Assembly: GCA_003963145.1 (NCBI GenBank)
Contig: RXJJ01000009.1
Span: forward strand, 89,783 to 131,698
Source of the DNA: Bradyrhizobiaceae bacterium
GTDB taxonomy: Bacteria > Pseudomonadota > Alphaproteobacteria > Rhizobiales > Xanthobacteraceae
Length of the DNA: 41,916 bases
Direction: 5' to 3'
The translations under genes and the position numbers were made by a program. Within the stretch, counting starts at the first letter, position 1. Each line of letters starts with the position of its first letter. The notes beneath the pieces are model-generated. The model was given only the letters and a program-made list of their open reading frames with translations. It searched no databases and had not been told where the DNA came from. Below are positions 8,826 to 18,247 of this stretch, in pieces.

Positions 8826-9680
8826 ATGGGGTCGTTTAACGTCTCGGAACTGCTCGAACTCGCGGGCATGCTGATTGTCGTCGGTGCGCTGGCGGGATTT
8901 CTTGCCGGACTGTTCGGCATCGGCGGCGGCGCCATTCTGGTGCCCGTGCTTTACGAGCTGTTTCGTATCACTGGCGTACCTGTCGAAGTGCGCATGCCGC
9001 TCTGCGTCGGCACCTCGCTTGCGATCATCATTCCAACCGCGATCCGATCCTATATCGCTCACCGCAATCGCGGCAGTGTCGACATGAACATCCTGCGCCA
9101 GTGGGCCATTCCTATTCTGATTGGTGTCATCGCGGGATCGATCATCGCGCGTTACGCGCCTGAGCGCGTTTTTAAATATGTCTTCGTCATCGTCGCATGG
9201 TCAGCCGCGTTCCGCCTGTTTTTCGGCAAGGACACATGGCGCCTCGGCTCGGATTTGCCGAAAGGCTTCGGGATGCGGGCTTACGGCGGAATTGTCGGCC
9301 TGCTTTCGACGCTGATGGGAATTGGCGGCGGTCTGTTTTCCAATTTGCTGATGACGCTCTATGGACGCGACATTCATCAATCGGTTGCGACTTCCTCGGG
9401 CCTCGCCGTTCTGATTTCCATTCCCGGAACGATCGGCTACATCTATGCGGGCTGGCCGGCTGCTGCGCGATTTCCCGATGTCAGCGTTCTGCAGTTTCCC
9501 TACGCCATCGGCTATGTCTCCCTGATCGGCGCATTGCTGGTCATGCCGACGAGCCTGCTCGCCGCGCCGCTCGGCGTGAAAACCGCGCATGCGATGTCAA
9601 AACGAAATCTCGAACTCGCTTTCGGACTTTATCTGTTCATCATGGGCCTGCGCTTCGCAGTCGCGCTGGTCTATGGCTGA
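8826..9680 (+). CDS. TauE/SafE (DUF81) family permease
   Basis: A 284-residue membrane protein with the duplicated TauE/SafE signature: GFLAGLFGIGGGAILVP near residue 24 and GLLSTLMGIGGGLFSNL near residue 158. The family moves small anions such as sulfite, sulfoacetate or other organosulfur compounds across the inner membrane. About eight helices can be drawn. The substrate cannot be read from the sequence, and the neighbours (urea uptake upstream, convergent actR downstream) give no hint. Its stop is 26 bases from the actR stop. Confidence 0.85.
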   Translation: MGSFNVSELLELAGMLIVVGALAGFLAGLFGIGGGAILVPVLYELFRITGVPVEVRMPLCVGTSLAIIIPTAIRSYIAHRNRGSVDMNILRQWAIPILIGVIAGSIIARYAPERVFKYVFVIVAWSAAFRLFFGKDTWRLGSDLPKGFGMRAYGGIVGLLSTLMGIGGGLFSNLLMTLYGRDIHQSVATSSGLAVLISIPGTIGYIYAGWPAAARFPDVSVLQFPYAIGYVSLIGALLVMPTSLLAAPLGVKTAHAMSKRNLELAFGLYLFIMGLRFAVALVYG

Positions 9681-9706
9681 ACCGAAAGTGGATCGTCACC
9701 TCCGCT

Positions 9707-10276
9707 CTATTTAATGCGGGCTTTGGCGAGCTTTCGCGCAAGCGTGCGCCGGTGCATCCCGAGACGGCGCGCGGCCTCCGAAATATTGAAATCGGTATCG
9801 GCCAGAACCTCGTGGATGTGTTCCCATTCGAGGTTCTTGATCGATGTCGGACGGCTGGACAGCTCGACCGAAGCATCGCCTTCGGCACGGCGAAACGCCG
9901 CCTCGATATCATCGGTGTTGGACGGCTTGGCGAGATAGTGGCAGGCTCCGAGCTTGATGGCCTCCACCGCCGTCGCGATGCTGGCGAAGCCCGTGAGCAC
10001 GACGATTTTCATGTCCGGATCGTGATCGTGCAGCATCCTGATACATTCGAGACCTGAACTGCTGGCGAGCTTGAGGTCGATCACGGCATATTGCGGCGAA
10101 AAATCATCGAGAATTCCCTCGATGTCGTCGATGCGCCCGCAAACACAAACCCGATAGCCGCGCCGCTCGAACGAGCGCCCCAACGCCTTGGCGAAGGACG
10201 CGTCGTCCTCCACGATCAGCAGATGGGGATCTGCCTCCGCTTCGCTTTCCATTTCGATGCCCATATCGCCCTGCAT
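9707..10276 (-). CDS. actR: Redox response regulator ActR/RegA/PrrA
   Basis: A 189-residue regulator. The receiver domain (residues 18-130) holds the acidic pair VEDD, the phosphoacceptor Asp67 in AVIDLKL and the conserved Lys117 in YLAKP. A short linker leads to a Fis-type helix-turn-helix (about 163-185: FNISEAARRLGMHRRTLARKLAK), nearly invariant in the RegA/ActR/PrrA group. Phosphorylated by ActS, it controls respiration, carbon and nitrogen fixation and other redox-linked genes. It lies eight bases after actS and ends the cyo operon. All phosphotransfer residues are intact. Confidence 0.93.
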   Translation of the reverse strand: MQGDMGIEMESEAEADPHLLIVEDDASFAKALGRSFERRGYRVCVCGRIDDIEGILDDFSPQYAVIDLKLASSSGLECIRMLHDHDPDMKIVVLTGFASIATAVEAIKLGACHYLAKPSNTDDIEAAFRRAEGDASVELSSRPTSIKNLEWEHIHEVLADTDFNISEAARRLGMHRRTLARKLAKARIK

Positions 10277-10284
10277 AGTAGCCC

Positions 10285-11616
10285 TTACGGCGAGAGTGAC
10301 GCCAGTGGAAGGGTCAGGGTCACGACGGCGCCGCCGTCTTCCGAGTTCCGCGCGGTCACGCTCCCCCCGAGCTTGCGCACGACATTGACCACCAGAAACA
10401 GTCCAAGCCCGCCGCCCGGCCGCCCCTTGCTCGAGCGGTACGGCTTGCCGAACGCAGCCAGCATATCATCGCTGAAGCCCGGCCCCCCGTCATTCACGGC
10501 GACGACGATGTCCTCATCCGCCCGCCGGACATCGACCTTGACGATTTGCGGCGAGCACTCAAGCGCATTGTCGAACAAATTGAAGATCACCTGCTTGAGC
10601 GCCGTGTCCGAAACGATCGGTTCATCAGAGCCGAAAGTGTTGACGTAGTCGAACCGCGCCGGCGAGCGATTGGTTCGCCATTCGGCGGCAAGGTCATCGA
10701 AGAAGGCATTCACGGTGGTGCGAATCGTGCCCTCGCCCCGCGCTTCGCCGGACGAAATCAGAATGCGCGAAACGATGGTCTTGCAGCGCTCGACCTGCAA
10801 CTGCATCTCGGATAATTCCTGCGACAGTTCGGGTGCGTCCGCGATATCGGGCATGTGCTGCCAGTCGTTGAGGATCACCGAAAGCGTGGCGAGCGGCGTT
10901 CCCAGTTCGTGGGCGGCGCCCGACGCCAGGAGACCCATGCGAACGATGTGGTCTTCCTCGGCGGATTGCTGACGAAGGCTGGCAAGGCGCGCATCTCGCG
11001 CCCGAAGGTTACCGTTGATGCGGGTGATGAACAGAACCAGAAGCGTCGCCGACAACACGAAGCAGACGAACATGCCCTGAATGTGAAGACTGGCAAAATC
11101 CCCGCCATATCCCCGCGACATGAAAATGTCCCGGTAGAATTTCGTCAGTCCGACAAAGCAGGCACTGGTCACAATCACGAGTGTCCATGTCGACCATGCC
11201 TCGAGCAGCACCGCGCCAAGCGTAACCTGCAGCAGATAAAGGGAGATGAAAGGATTGGCCGCGCCGCCGCTGAGATAAAGCTGCATGGTCAGCGCCGCGA
11301 CGTCGAGCAGCAGCGCCAGGAACAGTTCGGTATTGCTCACGCTGTCGAGCTGGCGGCGGCGCAACAGGCTGGCGAGGTTGAGCCCAATCAGAAATGCGAT
11401 CACCAGCGCCATTTCTGTGAGCGGCAACTCGATCCTGAACCAGTAATGGACGATCAGAATCGTCACGACCTGACCGATGACGGCAAGCCAGCGAAGCTGG
11501 ACAAGAAGAAGCAGATTCTTCTCGTCGGTTACGCGATCGATGGAAATTTCGGATCTCCCGGTATGAGGCTCGATCAGAGTCCTATAGCATGGAAGGGGCG
11601 CGCCGCCTCGCAGCAC
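10285..11616 (-). CDS. actS: Redox sensor histidine kinase ActS/RegB/PrrB
   Basis: A 443-residue kinase with about six N-terminal membrane helices. The quinone-sensing loop GGAANPF is at residues 117-123, the H-box GAAHELGTPLATL has His236, and Cys278 in QVERCKTIVSRIL matches the redox-box cysteine of RegB. The N-box follows (NLFDNALE), then the G boxes NDGGPGF and GGGLGLFLV. RegB-type kinases read the ubiquinone pool and inhibit themselves when it is oxidised. It sits directly downstream of the quinol oxidase genes and surf1 (33 bases), placing sensor and quinol-consuming enzyme on one transcript. The exact start is uncertain within the first 30 residues. Confidence 0.92.
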   Translation of the reverse strand: MLRGGAPLPCYRTLIEPHTGRSEISIDRVTDEKNLLLLVQLRWLAVIGQVVTILIVHYWFRIELPLTEMALVIAFLIGLNLASLLRRRQLDSVSNTELFLALLLDVAALTMQLYLSGGAANPFISLYLLQVTLGAVLLEAWSTWTLVIVTSACFVGLTKFYRDIFMSRGYGGDFASLHIQGMFVCFVLSATLLVLFITRINGNLRARDARLASLRQQSAEEDHIVRMGLLASGAAHELGTPLATLSVILNDWQHMPDIADAPELSQELSEMQLQVERCKTIVSRILISSGEARGEGTIRTTVNAFFDDLAAEWRTNRSPARFDYVNTFGSDEPIVSDTALKQVIFNLFDNALECSPQIVKVDVRRADEDIVVAVNDGGPGFSDDMLAAFGKPYRSSKGRPGGGLGLFLVVNVVRKLGGSVTARNSEDGGAVVTLTLPLASLSP

Positions 11617-11649
11617 GGCCCCGCTCTGGAAGGATCGGCTTTTGAGAGC

Positions 11650-12495
11650 TCAGCTTCCGACGCCCCGGCTCTTGAAGGCGCTGGCGGCGGACCGGCTCAG
11701 CCGCAGCAAATACTCCTGCCGCAGGGCATAAAATGACCATCCCGCCAACATCGCCGCAAGAGAAAACCAGGTCAGCGCATAGACCAGATGATTGTTTGGA
11801 AAAGCAATCACCGTCAAGCCGCCCGCCGGAAAGCCGCCTTGGGCGGACGCATCCGCGTCAATGAAATAAGGCGCAACGCCATCGATATTGCGGGCCGCCG
11901 CGATCGCTGCAACATCGCGCGAATACCAGCGTCCGCTTGCCGGATCGTTGTGGCGCAAAAAGCCGCCGCCGGGTTCGCTGATGCGAAGAAGGCCTGTCAG
12001 GGCGATGTCCGGGCCAGTCGCGTTATCGATCTGCCATTGCGAACGGTCGGGCGGCACAAAGCCGCGGTTGACCAGAACCCTGAAACCGTCCGTCGTCTGA
12101 AACGGCGACAACAGCCAATAGCCGCCGCCAAGCTCGGTCACCGCCTGAACAAGCGTGTCGTGTCCGGGCATGAAATGCCCCGTCACGCGAACGTGGCGAT
12201 AGGCGTCGTCGGACGCATTGATATGCTGCCAGGATTCCGGGCCCGGCGCCGCGACAGGTTCGGCGCGCACGCGCTGATCGACGCGCTGAATGAGATCGAG
12301 CTTCCAGATCCGCCGCTCAAGCTGCCAGACGCCCAGCGCCAGAAGCATGGCGATGCCCAATATGGACAACAGGCATAGCAGGGATAATTTCAGCGCCGTC
12401 GCCGGTGTCCGGCTTCGCTCGTCGTCGTCCTCGAAGCGCCCGGCGAGGCCAGCCGCCGGGGCTGGCTCCTCCCTGCGCCCGAATGCGATCCTCAA
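11650..12495 (-). CDS. SURF1 family oxidase assembly protein
   Basis: A 281-residue SURF1 homologue with an N-terminal membrane helix (LLCLLSILGIAMLLALGVWQL), the conserved VTGHF, GFRVLVNRGFVP and NNHLVYALTWFSLA motifs, and a second helix near the C-terminus. SURF1 proteins bind heme a and help fit it into heme-copper oxidases. The best start is a TTG at 12495 that overlaps the cyoD stop (TTGA). No ATG fits, and a longer reading to 12618 would lie inside cyoD. Its place in a quinol oxidase operon recalls the Surf1q variant of Paracoccus, which serves a ba3 quinol oxidase. That link is inference. Confidence 0.85.
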   Translation of the reverse strand: MRIAFGRREEPAPAAGLAGRFEDDDERSRTPATALKLSLLCLLSILGIAMLLALGVWQLERRIWKLDLIQRVDQRVRAEPVAAPGPESWQHINASDDAYRHVRVTGHFMPGHDTLVQAVTELGGGYWLLSPFQTTDGFRVLVNRGFVPPDRSQWQIDNATGPDIALTGLLRISEPGGGFLRHNDPASGRWYSRDVAAIAAARNIDGVAPYFIDADASAQGGFPAGGLTVIAFPNNHLVYALTWFSLAAMLAGWSFYALRQEYLLRLSRSAASAFKSRGVGS

Positions 12496-12878
12496 GGCAT
12501 CTGACTCATGTCGTGACCGGGCATCATGTTCGTGTTCAAATGATACATGACCCAGAGCGAGCCCGATAGCGTAATGACCACGATGATGGCTGTGAACACC
12601 AGCGCCATCATGATCCATCCGTTTTCAGATTTGGCATTCATGTGCAGGAAGTAGAACATGTGAACGACGATCTGGACCACGGCCAGTGCCATGACGATGA
12701 AGCCCATCACCTGCTTGCTCTCGATCACACCGTTCATCACCAGCCAGAACGGGATGGCGGTCAGCAGCACGGACAGGCCGAACCCGGTCAGATAGCTCTT
12801 CAGCGAGCCGTGGGCCGCCCCGCCGTCGTGCGCATGGTCGTGGTGGGCGGCGCTATTGGCATGGGTGTTGGCGCTCAT
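12492..12878 (-). CDS. cyoD: Cytochrome o (quinol) oxidase subunit IV
   Basis: A 128-residue protein with a His-rich start (AAHHDHAHDGGAAHG) followed by KSYLTGFGLSVLLTAIPFWLV and three membrane helices, the pattern of CyoD. It assists CuB and heme insertion in subunit I. The ATG at 12878 lies just inside the end of cyoC (ATGA overlap), which rules out the longer reading to 12959. Its own stop overlaps the TTG start of the SURF1 gene. Confidence 0.92.
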   Translation of the reverse strand: MSANTHANSAAHHDHAHDGGAAHGSLKSYLTGFGLSVLLTAIPFWLVMNGVIESKQVMGFIVMALAVVQIVVHMFYFLHMNAKSENGWIMMALVFTAIIVVITLSGSLWVMYHLNTNMMPGHDMSQMP

Positions 12879-13507
12879 CGCAACACTCCCATCAGATAGA
12901 CAAATGTGAAAACGCCGATCCAGATCACGTCGAGGAAATGCCAGAACATGCTGAAACACATCAACCGCCGCTGGTTGGCGGGGATGAGACCGCGAAGACC
13001 GACCTGCACCATCAACGTCACCATCCAGATCAGGCCGAACGTCACGTGGAGGCCGTGCGTTCCGACCAGCGTAAAGAAGGACGATAGAAAAGCGCTACGC
13101 TGCGGGGTCGCGCCTTCATGGATCAGATGAGCGAACTCCGAGAGTTCGTAGGTCAGGAAGCCGACGCCGAACAGCGCGGTCACGACAAGCCAGGCCTGGG
13201 TGACGCGAATCTTGCCTTCGGCGGCGGCGAGCATCGCAAATCCACAAGTGATCGATGACAGCAGAAGGAACGTGGTTTCGATCGCAACATCTTTCAGATC
13301 GAACAGATCGCGCGGTCCGGGGCCCGCGGCATAATTCGCGCCAAGCACACCGAACGTGGCAAACAGCACCGCAAAGATGAGGCAATCGCTCATCAGATAG
13401 ATCCAGAAGCCCAGCGCTGTGCTACCGCCCTCGGCGTGCGCGTGTTCGTCCTTCTCGTAGAATACGGGCGTCTCGCCGCTGTCTTTTACCACTGCCGTCA
13501 CATTCAT
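12875..13507 (-). CDS. cyoC: Cytochrome o (quinol) oxidase subunit III
   Basis: A 210-residue membrane protein with five helices and the CyoC landmarks [22 protein letters not shown], a conserved [16 protein letters not shown] and [20 protein letters not shown]. It is the third core subunit of the heme-copper quinol oxidase. Four-base overlaps with cyoB (13504-13507) and cyoD show tight operon packing. Confidence 0.95.
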   Translation of the reverse strand: MNVTAVVKDSGETPVFYEKDEHAHAEGGSTALGFWIYLMSDCLIFAVLFATFGVLGANYAAGPGPRDLFDLKDVAIETTFLLLSSITCGFAMLAAAEGKIRVTQAWLVVTALFGVGFLTYELSEFAHLIHEGATPQRSAFLSSFFTLVGTHGLHVTFGLIWMVTLMVQVGLRGLIPANQRRLMCFSMFWHFLDVIWIGVFTFVYLMGVLR

Positions 13508-15519
13508 GACGCCGCTCCCGGGGATGCAAGGAGACGCGTGCGCTCGGCTTCCGCCTTGACGATTTCATCCGCAGGAAAATCGAAATCACGTTTGTAGTTG
13601 AAAGTATGAGCGATCGCGACAACGACGAGCGCGGCAAAGCTCAGGATCGCGAGCCACCACATGTACCAGATCATTGCAAAACCGAAGATCGTGGCCAGCG
13701 CAGCAAGGTAAATGCCAGCGGCGGTATTGCTCGGCATGTGGATCGGCTTGAAACCTTCGAGCGGACGGACATAGCCGCGCCGCTTCATGTCCCACCACGC
13801 ATCGAGATCGTGAATCACGGGCGTGAAGGCGAAATTATAGGCCGGCGGCGGCGAAGACGTCGACCATTCCAGCGTACGGCCGTTCCAGGGATCGCCCGTC
13901 ACATCACGCAACGCCTTGCGGTGGCGGATGCTCACGATGACCTGCACCAGGAACGAAAGTATGCCGAAGAGGATCAGAACCGCGCCGAACATGGCGATCA
14001 GCATCCAGATATGCAGCGACGGATCGTCGAAATGACGCAAACGCCGCGTCACACCCATGAAGCCGAGCACATAAAGCGGCATGAAGGCGAAATAGAATCC
14101 GACAAGCCAGAACCAGAACGACATCTTTCCCCAGAACGGATCAAGCCTGAAGCCGAACGCCTTGGGGAACCAGAAATTCATTCCAGCAAACAAGCCGAAC
14201 ACCACGCCGCCGATGATGACATTGTGAAAATGCCCGATCAGGAACAGGCTGTTGTGGAGGATGAAATCGGCTGGCGGCACCGCGAGCATCACGCCGGTCA
14301 TGCCGCCGATCACGAAAGTCAGCATGAAGGCGACGGTCCACATCATCGGCAGTTCGAAACGGATGCGTCCGCGATACATCGTGAACAGCCAGTTGAACAG
14401 CTTGGCGCCGGTCGGGATCGAAATGATCATGGTCGTGATCCCGAAAAACGAGTTCACGCTCGCGCCTGATCCCATCGTGAAAAAGTGATGCAGCCAGACG
14501 AGATAGGAAAGGATCGTAATACATATGGTCGCGTAGACCATCGAGGTATAGCCGAACAGGCGTTTGCCGGAGAATGTCGACGTTATCTCCGAATAAACGC
14601 CGAAAGCCGGCAGCACGAGGATGTAAACCTCCGGATGACCCCATATCCATATGAGGTTCACATACATCATCGGATTGCCGCCGAAATCGTTCGTGAAGAA
14701 ATTGGTCCCCACATAACGGTCCAGCGACAGCAGCGCGAGAGTAGCGGTCAGGATCGGGAAGGTCGCCACGATCAGGACGTTGGTGCAGAGCGACGTCCAG
14801 GTGAAAACCGGCATGCGCATCATCGTCATGCCCGGCGCACGCATCTTGACGATGGTGGCAATCAGGTTGATGCCGGACAGAGTCGTGCCCACGCCGGCCA
14901 CCTGCAGACCCCATATGTAATAGTCCACCCCGACATCGGGACTGTAGGCAATGCCCGACAGCGGCGGATAGGCCAGCCAGCCGGTGCGTGCATATTCGCC
15001 GACGAACAGCGACAGCATGGTCAAAATCACGCCGCCGACCGTCATCCAGAAGCTGAAATTGTTGAGAAACGGAAATGCCACGTCGCGCGCGCCGATCTGG
15101 AGCGGCACGACGAAGTTCATCAGACCCGTGACCAGCGGCATCGCCACGAAAAAGATCATGATCACGCCATGGGCGGTGAAAATCTGGTCGTAGTGATGCG
15201 CGGGCAGATAACCTTCCGACGCGCCGAAAGACAGGGCCTGCTGAAGCCGCATCATGATCGCGTCGGCGAACCCGCGCAGCAGCATGATAACGCCGAGCAC
15301 GATGTACATCACGCCAATACGCTTGTGGTCGACGCTGGTGAACCAGTCGCTCCACAAATACCCCCACAGGCGGAAATAGGTGATCGCCGCAACGATCGCC
15401 AGACCGACAACCGCAACGACAATGAAGGTGCCGACAAGGATCGGCACATCGTAGGGAATCGACTCCAGCGTAAGCCGGCCAAAGATCAATTTCAGGAATG
15501 AGGGATCGGAAAACATCAC
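13504..15519 (-). CDS. cyoB: Cytochrome o (quinol) oxidase subunit I
   Basis: A 671-residue catalytic subunit. The low-spin heme His lies in [26 protein letters not shown] holds the CuB His, the D-channel Glu and the cross-linked Tyr, HH in [12 protein letters not shown] gives two more CuB ligands, and HFHNV carries the two axial heme histidines. It reduces O2 to water with electrons from ubiquinol and pumps protons. Length matches E. coli CyoB (663). The identity of the high-spin heme (o or a) cannot be read; the SURF1 gene downstream makes heme a possible. Confidence 0.97.
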   Translation of the reverse strand: MMFSDPSFLKLIFGRLTLESIPYDVPILVGTFIVVAVVGLAIVAAITYFRLWGYLWSDWFTSVDHKRIGVMYIVLGVIMLLRGFADAIMMRLQQALSFGASEGYLPAHHYDQIFTAHGVIMIFFVAMPLVTGLMNFVVPLQIGARDVAFPFLNNFSFWMTVGGVILTMLSLFVGEYARTGWLAYPPLSGIAYSPDVGVDYYIWGLQVAGVGTTLSGINLIATIVKMRAPGMTMMRMPVFTWTSLCTNVLIVATFPILTATLALLSLDRYVGTNFFTNDFGGNPMMYVNLIWIWGHPEVYILVLPAFGVYSEITSTFSGKRLFGYTSMVYATICITILSYLVWLHHFFTMGSGASVNSFFGITTMIISIPTGAKLFNWLFTMYRGRIRFELPMMWTVAFMLTFVIGGMTGVMLAVPPADFILHNSLFLIGHFHNVIIGGVVFGLFAGMNFWFPKAFGFRLDPFWGKMSFWFWLVGFYFAFMPLYVLGFMGVTRRLRHFDDPSLHIWMLIAMFGAVLILFGILSFLVQVIVSIRHRKALRDVTGDPWNGRTLEWSTSSPPPAYNFAFTPVIHDLDAWWDMKRRGYVRPLEGFKPIHMPSNTAAGIYLAALATIFGFAMIWYMWWLAILSFAALVVVAIAHTFNYKRDFDFPADEIVKAEAERTRLLASPGAAS

Positions 15520-16715
15520 GGGCTCGGCATGGTCTGTGGGACGGTCGGCAACGGACTGAACGAGATGAGCGAAAGCCTCGGCATGGACGCACCGGACTTG
15601 AGCATGGGCAACGGCAGGCCAGCGCCGGTAAGGCCCGGGGCATTCGGCCGCACCACCGGAGACGCGTCGGCGGTCTCATCCTTGTCCGGAACGGTGCATA
15701 GACCGGCGACATAAGACGGCTCCATGCCGAACACCGCGCCGCGCCGGGCATACTTGTCGTAAGTCAGCGGCAGCAGATTCTTCGCCGCAGCAAGACCGAG
15801 GCCGCCTTTCGCGTCGATCGCGGCCATCTCACGCATGCACATCTTGCCGGGTTCAACGCACATATTGATGATCGCATTGAACAGCGTCTTGTCCACGCCG
15901 GAATAGCGGCGGACCGGCTCGTTCTCGCTCGGCCGTTCAAGCTGCAGATAAGCAGCGCGGTCCAGAGTCACACCGGAGGCTTTCGCGGATGCGATCCACT
16001 TGTCGAAATCGCCCTGCTCGACGCCGAGAAATGCGAACCGCATGCCCGAAAAGCCGGCGCCACTGTAATTGGCCGAGAAACCTTCATACTTTCCGGCTTT
16101 GTTGATCACCGCGCGAAGCTGGGTCTGCATGCCCGGCATCGCATAAATCTGACCGGCCAGCGCGGGAACGTAGAACGAATTCATCACCGATGAGGAAGAG
16201 ATACGAAAATGGATCGGCTGGTCGACCGGCGCCGCCATCTCGTTCACCGTGGCGATGCCGTAGTCGGGGTAGATAAACAGCCATTTCCAATCGAGCGCGA
16301 CGACATCCACGTTCAGCGACTTGGTGCCCTGCGGCAGCGGATGGTCGGCCGAAATGCGCTCGAGCGGCCGGAACGGATCGAGCAGATGCGTGCTCGCCCA
16401 TGTGATTGCGCCGATGCAGATGATGATCAGCAGCGGCACCGACCAGATGACCAGTTCGAGGCGCGTGGAATGATCCCAGTCCGGATCGTTGCGGACGGCC
16501 GTGTTCGACTCGCGATAGCGCCAGGCAATCGTCGCCGTCAGGAACATCACCGGAATGACGATCAGCAGCATAAATGATGTCGACTGGATCATGATATCCC
16601 GCTGCTGCACAGCGATGTCGCCGGACGGCGACAGCAGCACGGCGTTACAGCCAGCCAGCATCAGGGCAAGCGGCAAAAGTGCAATTTTGCGAAAACGCTT
16701 CAAGATCGGTCCCAC
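15516..16715 (-). CDS. cyoA: Cytochrome o (quinol) oxidase subunit II
   Basis: A 399-residue subunit II made as a lipoprotein: basic start, hydrophobic run, lipobox LMLAGC with Cys23. Two membrane helices follow, then a cupredoxin domain ([50 protein letters not shown]). The CuA cysteine pair of cytochrome c oxidases is absent, which marks it as a quinol oxidase subunit. The C-terminus (about 60 residues rich in Pro and Ser) is longer than in E. coli CyoA (315). It is the first gene of cyoABCD-surf1-actSR, overlapping cyoB by four bases. Confidence 0.95.
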   Translation of the reverse strand: MGPILKRFRKIALLPLALMLAGCNAVLLSPSGDIAVQQRDIMIQSTSFMLLIVIPVMFLTATIAWRYRESNTAVRNDPDWDHSTRLELVIWSVPLLIIICIGAITWASTHLLDPFRPLERISADHPLPQGTKSLNVDVVALDWKWLFIYPDYGIATVNEMAAPVDQPIHFRISSSSVMNSFYVPALAGQIYAMPGMQTQLRAVINKAGKYEGFSANYSGAGFSGMRFAFLGVEQGDFDKWIASAKASGVTLDRAAYLQLERPSENEPVRRYSGVDKTLFNAIINMCVEPGKMCMREMAAIDAKGGLGLAAAKNLLPLTYDKYARRGAVFGMEPSYVAGLCTVPDKDETADASPVVRPNAPGLTGAGLPLPMLKSGASMPRLSLISFSPLPTVPQTMPSP

Positions 16716-16771
16716 AACAAAGGTTTCGCCTACGGATATATTGGCGTATCTTTATGACACCCGGGGGAACA

Positions 16772-16788
16772 TTGGACAATTTGCCCAA
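16772..16788. promoter_or_regulatory. Candidate operator: 17-base imperfect palindrome
   Basis: TTGGACAATTTGCCCAA is a dyad with seven of eight arm positions paired. It lies in the shared upstream region of cyoA (start 16715) and the divergent MFS gene (start 16918), about 57 bases before cyoA. A regulator dimer could bind here and act on one or both genes. It does not fit the FNR/FixK box (TTGAT-N4-ATCAA). The binding protein is unknown. Confidence 0.45.
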
Positions 16789-16917
16789 TGCCTCCGCGGG
16801 CGGGTCGATGAAACATTCGCGTCATCAGGCAATCAGCCGGATCATTTATTTTCCCGGCAAACGCCCCACTCTGCAAGTGCTACACTATAGTAGCCCGACG
16901 AACTGGTGAAACCCATC

Positions 16918-18240
16918 ATGAGCGCAAACCTCGCCGCAACCGTTCCGTCTGCCGCCGGACCAGACCCGGCCCGCAGCGCACACGACAGCGTGAATACCGG
17001 CGAAATCGCCATTGGCGTCATTATCGGACGGACCTCCGAATTTTTCGATTATTTCGTCTATGCCATTGCGTCAGTGGTTGTATTTCCGAAGCTGGTATTT
17101 CCCTTCGCCGACCCGCTGACCGCGACGCTCTATTCCTTCGGCATTTTCGCGCTGGCCTTCATCGCGCGTCCCATCGGGACAACCATCTTCATGGCGATCG
17201 ACCGCAACTATGGCCGCGGGACCAAGCTGACAATCGCGCTTTTCATGCTCGGGACCTCTACGGTCGCCGTGGCGTTTCTGCCGGGGTACGATCAGATCGG
17301 CGTGGTATCGATCATCGCCCTCTCGCTGCTGCGGATCGGGCAGGGCATTGCCCTCGGCGGAACGTGGGACGGGCTGGCCCCCCTGCTCGCGCTCAACGTG
17401 CCTCCCAAACAGCGCGGCTGGTACGCGATGATCCCACAGCTCGGCGCGCCGCTCGGGCTGATCGTGGCAAGCGCGCTGTTCGCGTTCTTCATCACGAAAC
17501 TCTCGGCCGCGGATTTTCTTGAATGGGGATGGCGCTATCCCTTCTTCGTCGCATTCGCGATCAACGTGGTTGCGCTGTTCGCACGCCTGCGCATCGTGGT
17601 GACGCCGCAATATTCGCAATTATTCGAGCAAGGCGATCTTGAGCCGAAGCCGGTCCTGAAAACGCTCGAGGCAGAGCGACGCAATGTCATTATCGGCACG
17701 TTTGCGCCGCTCGCCAGTTTCGCACTGTTTCACATGGTGACCGTGTTCCCGCTTTCGTGGGTGTTTCTGTTCACGGATCAGGGACCGGCGCGCTTCCTGA
17801 TCATTCAGATCGTCGCGGCCATTTTCGGCGTCGCCGCGCTCGTGGCCTCGGGATGGATCGCTGATCGCGTCGGGCGCCGCACTTTGCTTGGCGCATCGGC
17901 AGTGGCGATCGCCGCCTTCAGCGGATTCGCGCCGCAGCTTCTCAACGGCGGCGATGTCGGCGAATCCCTGTTCATGGTCATCGGCTTCATCCTGCTCGGC
18001 ATCTCGCTGGGACAGTCATCCGGCTCGATGGCCGCGCACTTTTCCCGGTCGAGCCGCTATACGGCTTCCGCGCTGACGTCGGACTTCGCTTGGCTTTTCG
18101 GTGCCGGCTTCGCGCCGCTGGCCGCGCTCATCCTGTCGAGCCATTTCGGGCTTATTGCGTCCGGCGCCTACCTGCTGTCCGGTGCGATATGCACGCTCGC
18201 GGTGCTGGCCCTGAGCCAGCAGCTCGACAATCAATCGTAG
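16918..18240 (+). CDS. MFS transporter, metabolite:H+ symporter (MHS) type
   Basis: A 440-residue, 12-helix transporter. It has the MHS opening GVIIGRTSEFFDYFVYAIAS, the loop 2-3 motif AIDRNYGRGTKLTIA and the matching motif GWIADRVGRRTLLGASA in the second half. MHS members import organic acids or zwitterions with protons. It is divergent from the cyo operon, and MFS genes beside cyoABCD are common in proteobacteria, though the functional link is not clear. An in-frame GTG at 16906 is possible but the ATG at 16918 is preferred. Substrate not determinable. Confidence 0.88.
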   Translation: MSANLAATVPSAAGPDPARSAHDSVNTGEIAIGVIIGRTSEFFDYFVYAIASVVVFPKLVFPFADPLTATLYSFGIFALAFIARPIGTTIFMAIDRNYGRGTKLTIALFMLGTSTVAVAFLPGYDQIGVVSIIALSLLRIGQGIALGGTWDGLAPLLALNVPPKQRGWYAMIPQLGAPLGLIVASALFAFFITKLSAADFLEWGWRYPFFVAFAINVVALFARLRIVVTPQYSQLFEQGDLEPKPVLKTLEAERRNVIIGTFAPLASFALFHMVTVFPLSWVFLFTDQGPARFLIIQIVAAIFGVAALVASGWIADRVGRRTLLGASAVAIAAFSGFAPQLLNGGDVGESLFMVIGFILLGISLGQSSGSMAAHFSRSSRYTASALTSDFAWLFGAGFAPLAALILSSHFGLIASGAYLLSGAICTLAVLALSQQLDNQS

Positions 18241-18247
18241 CTGTCCT

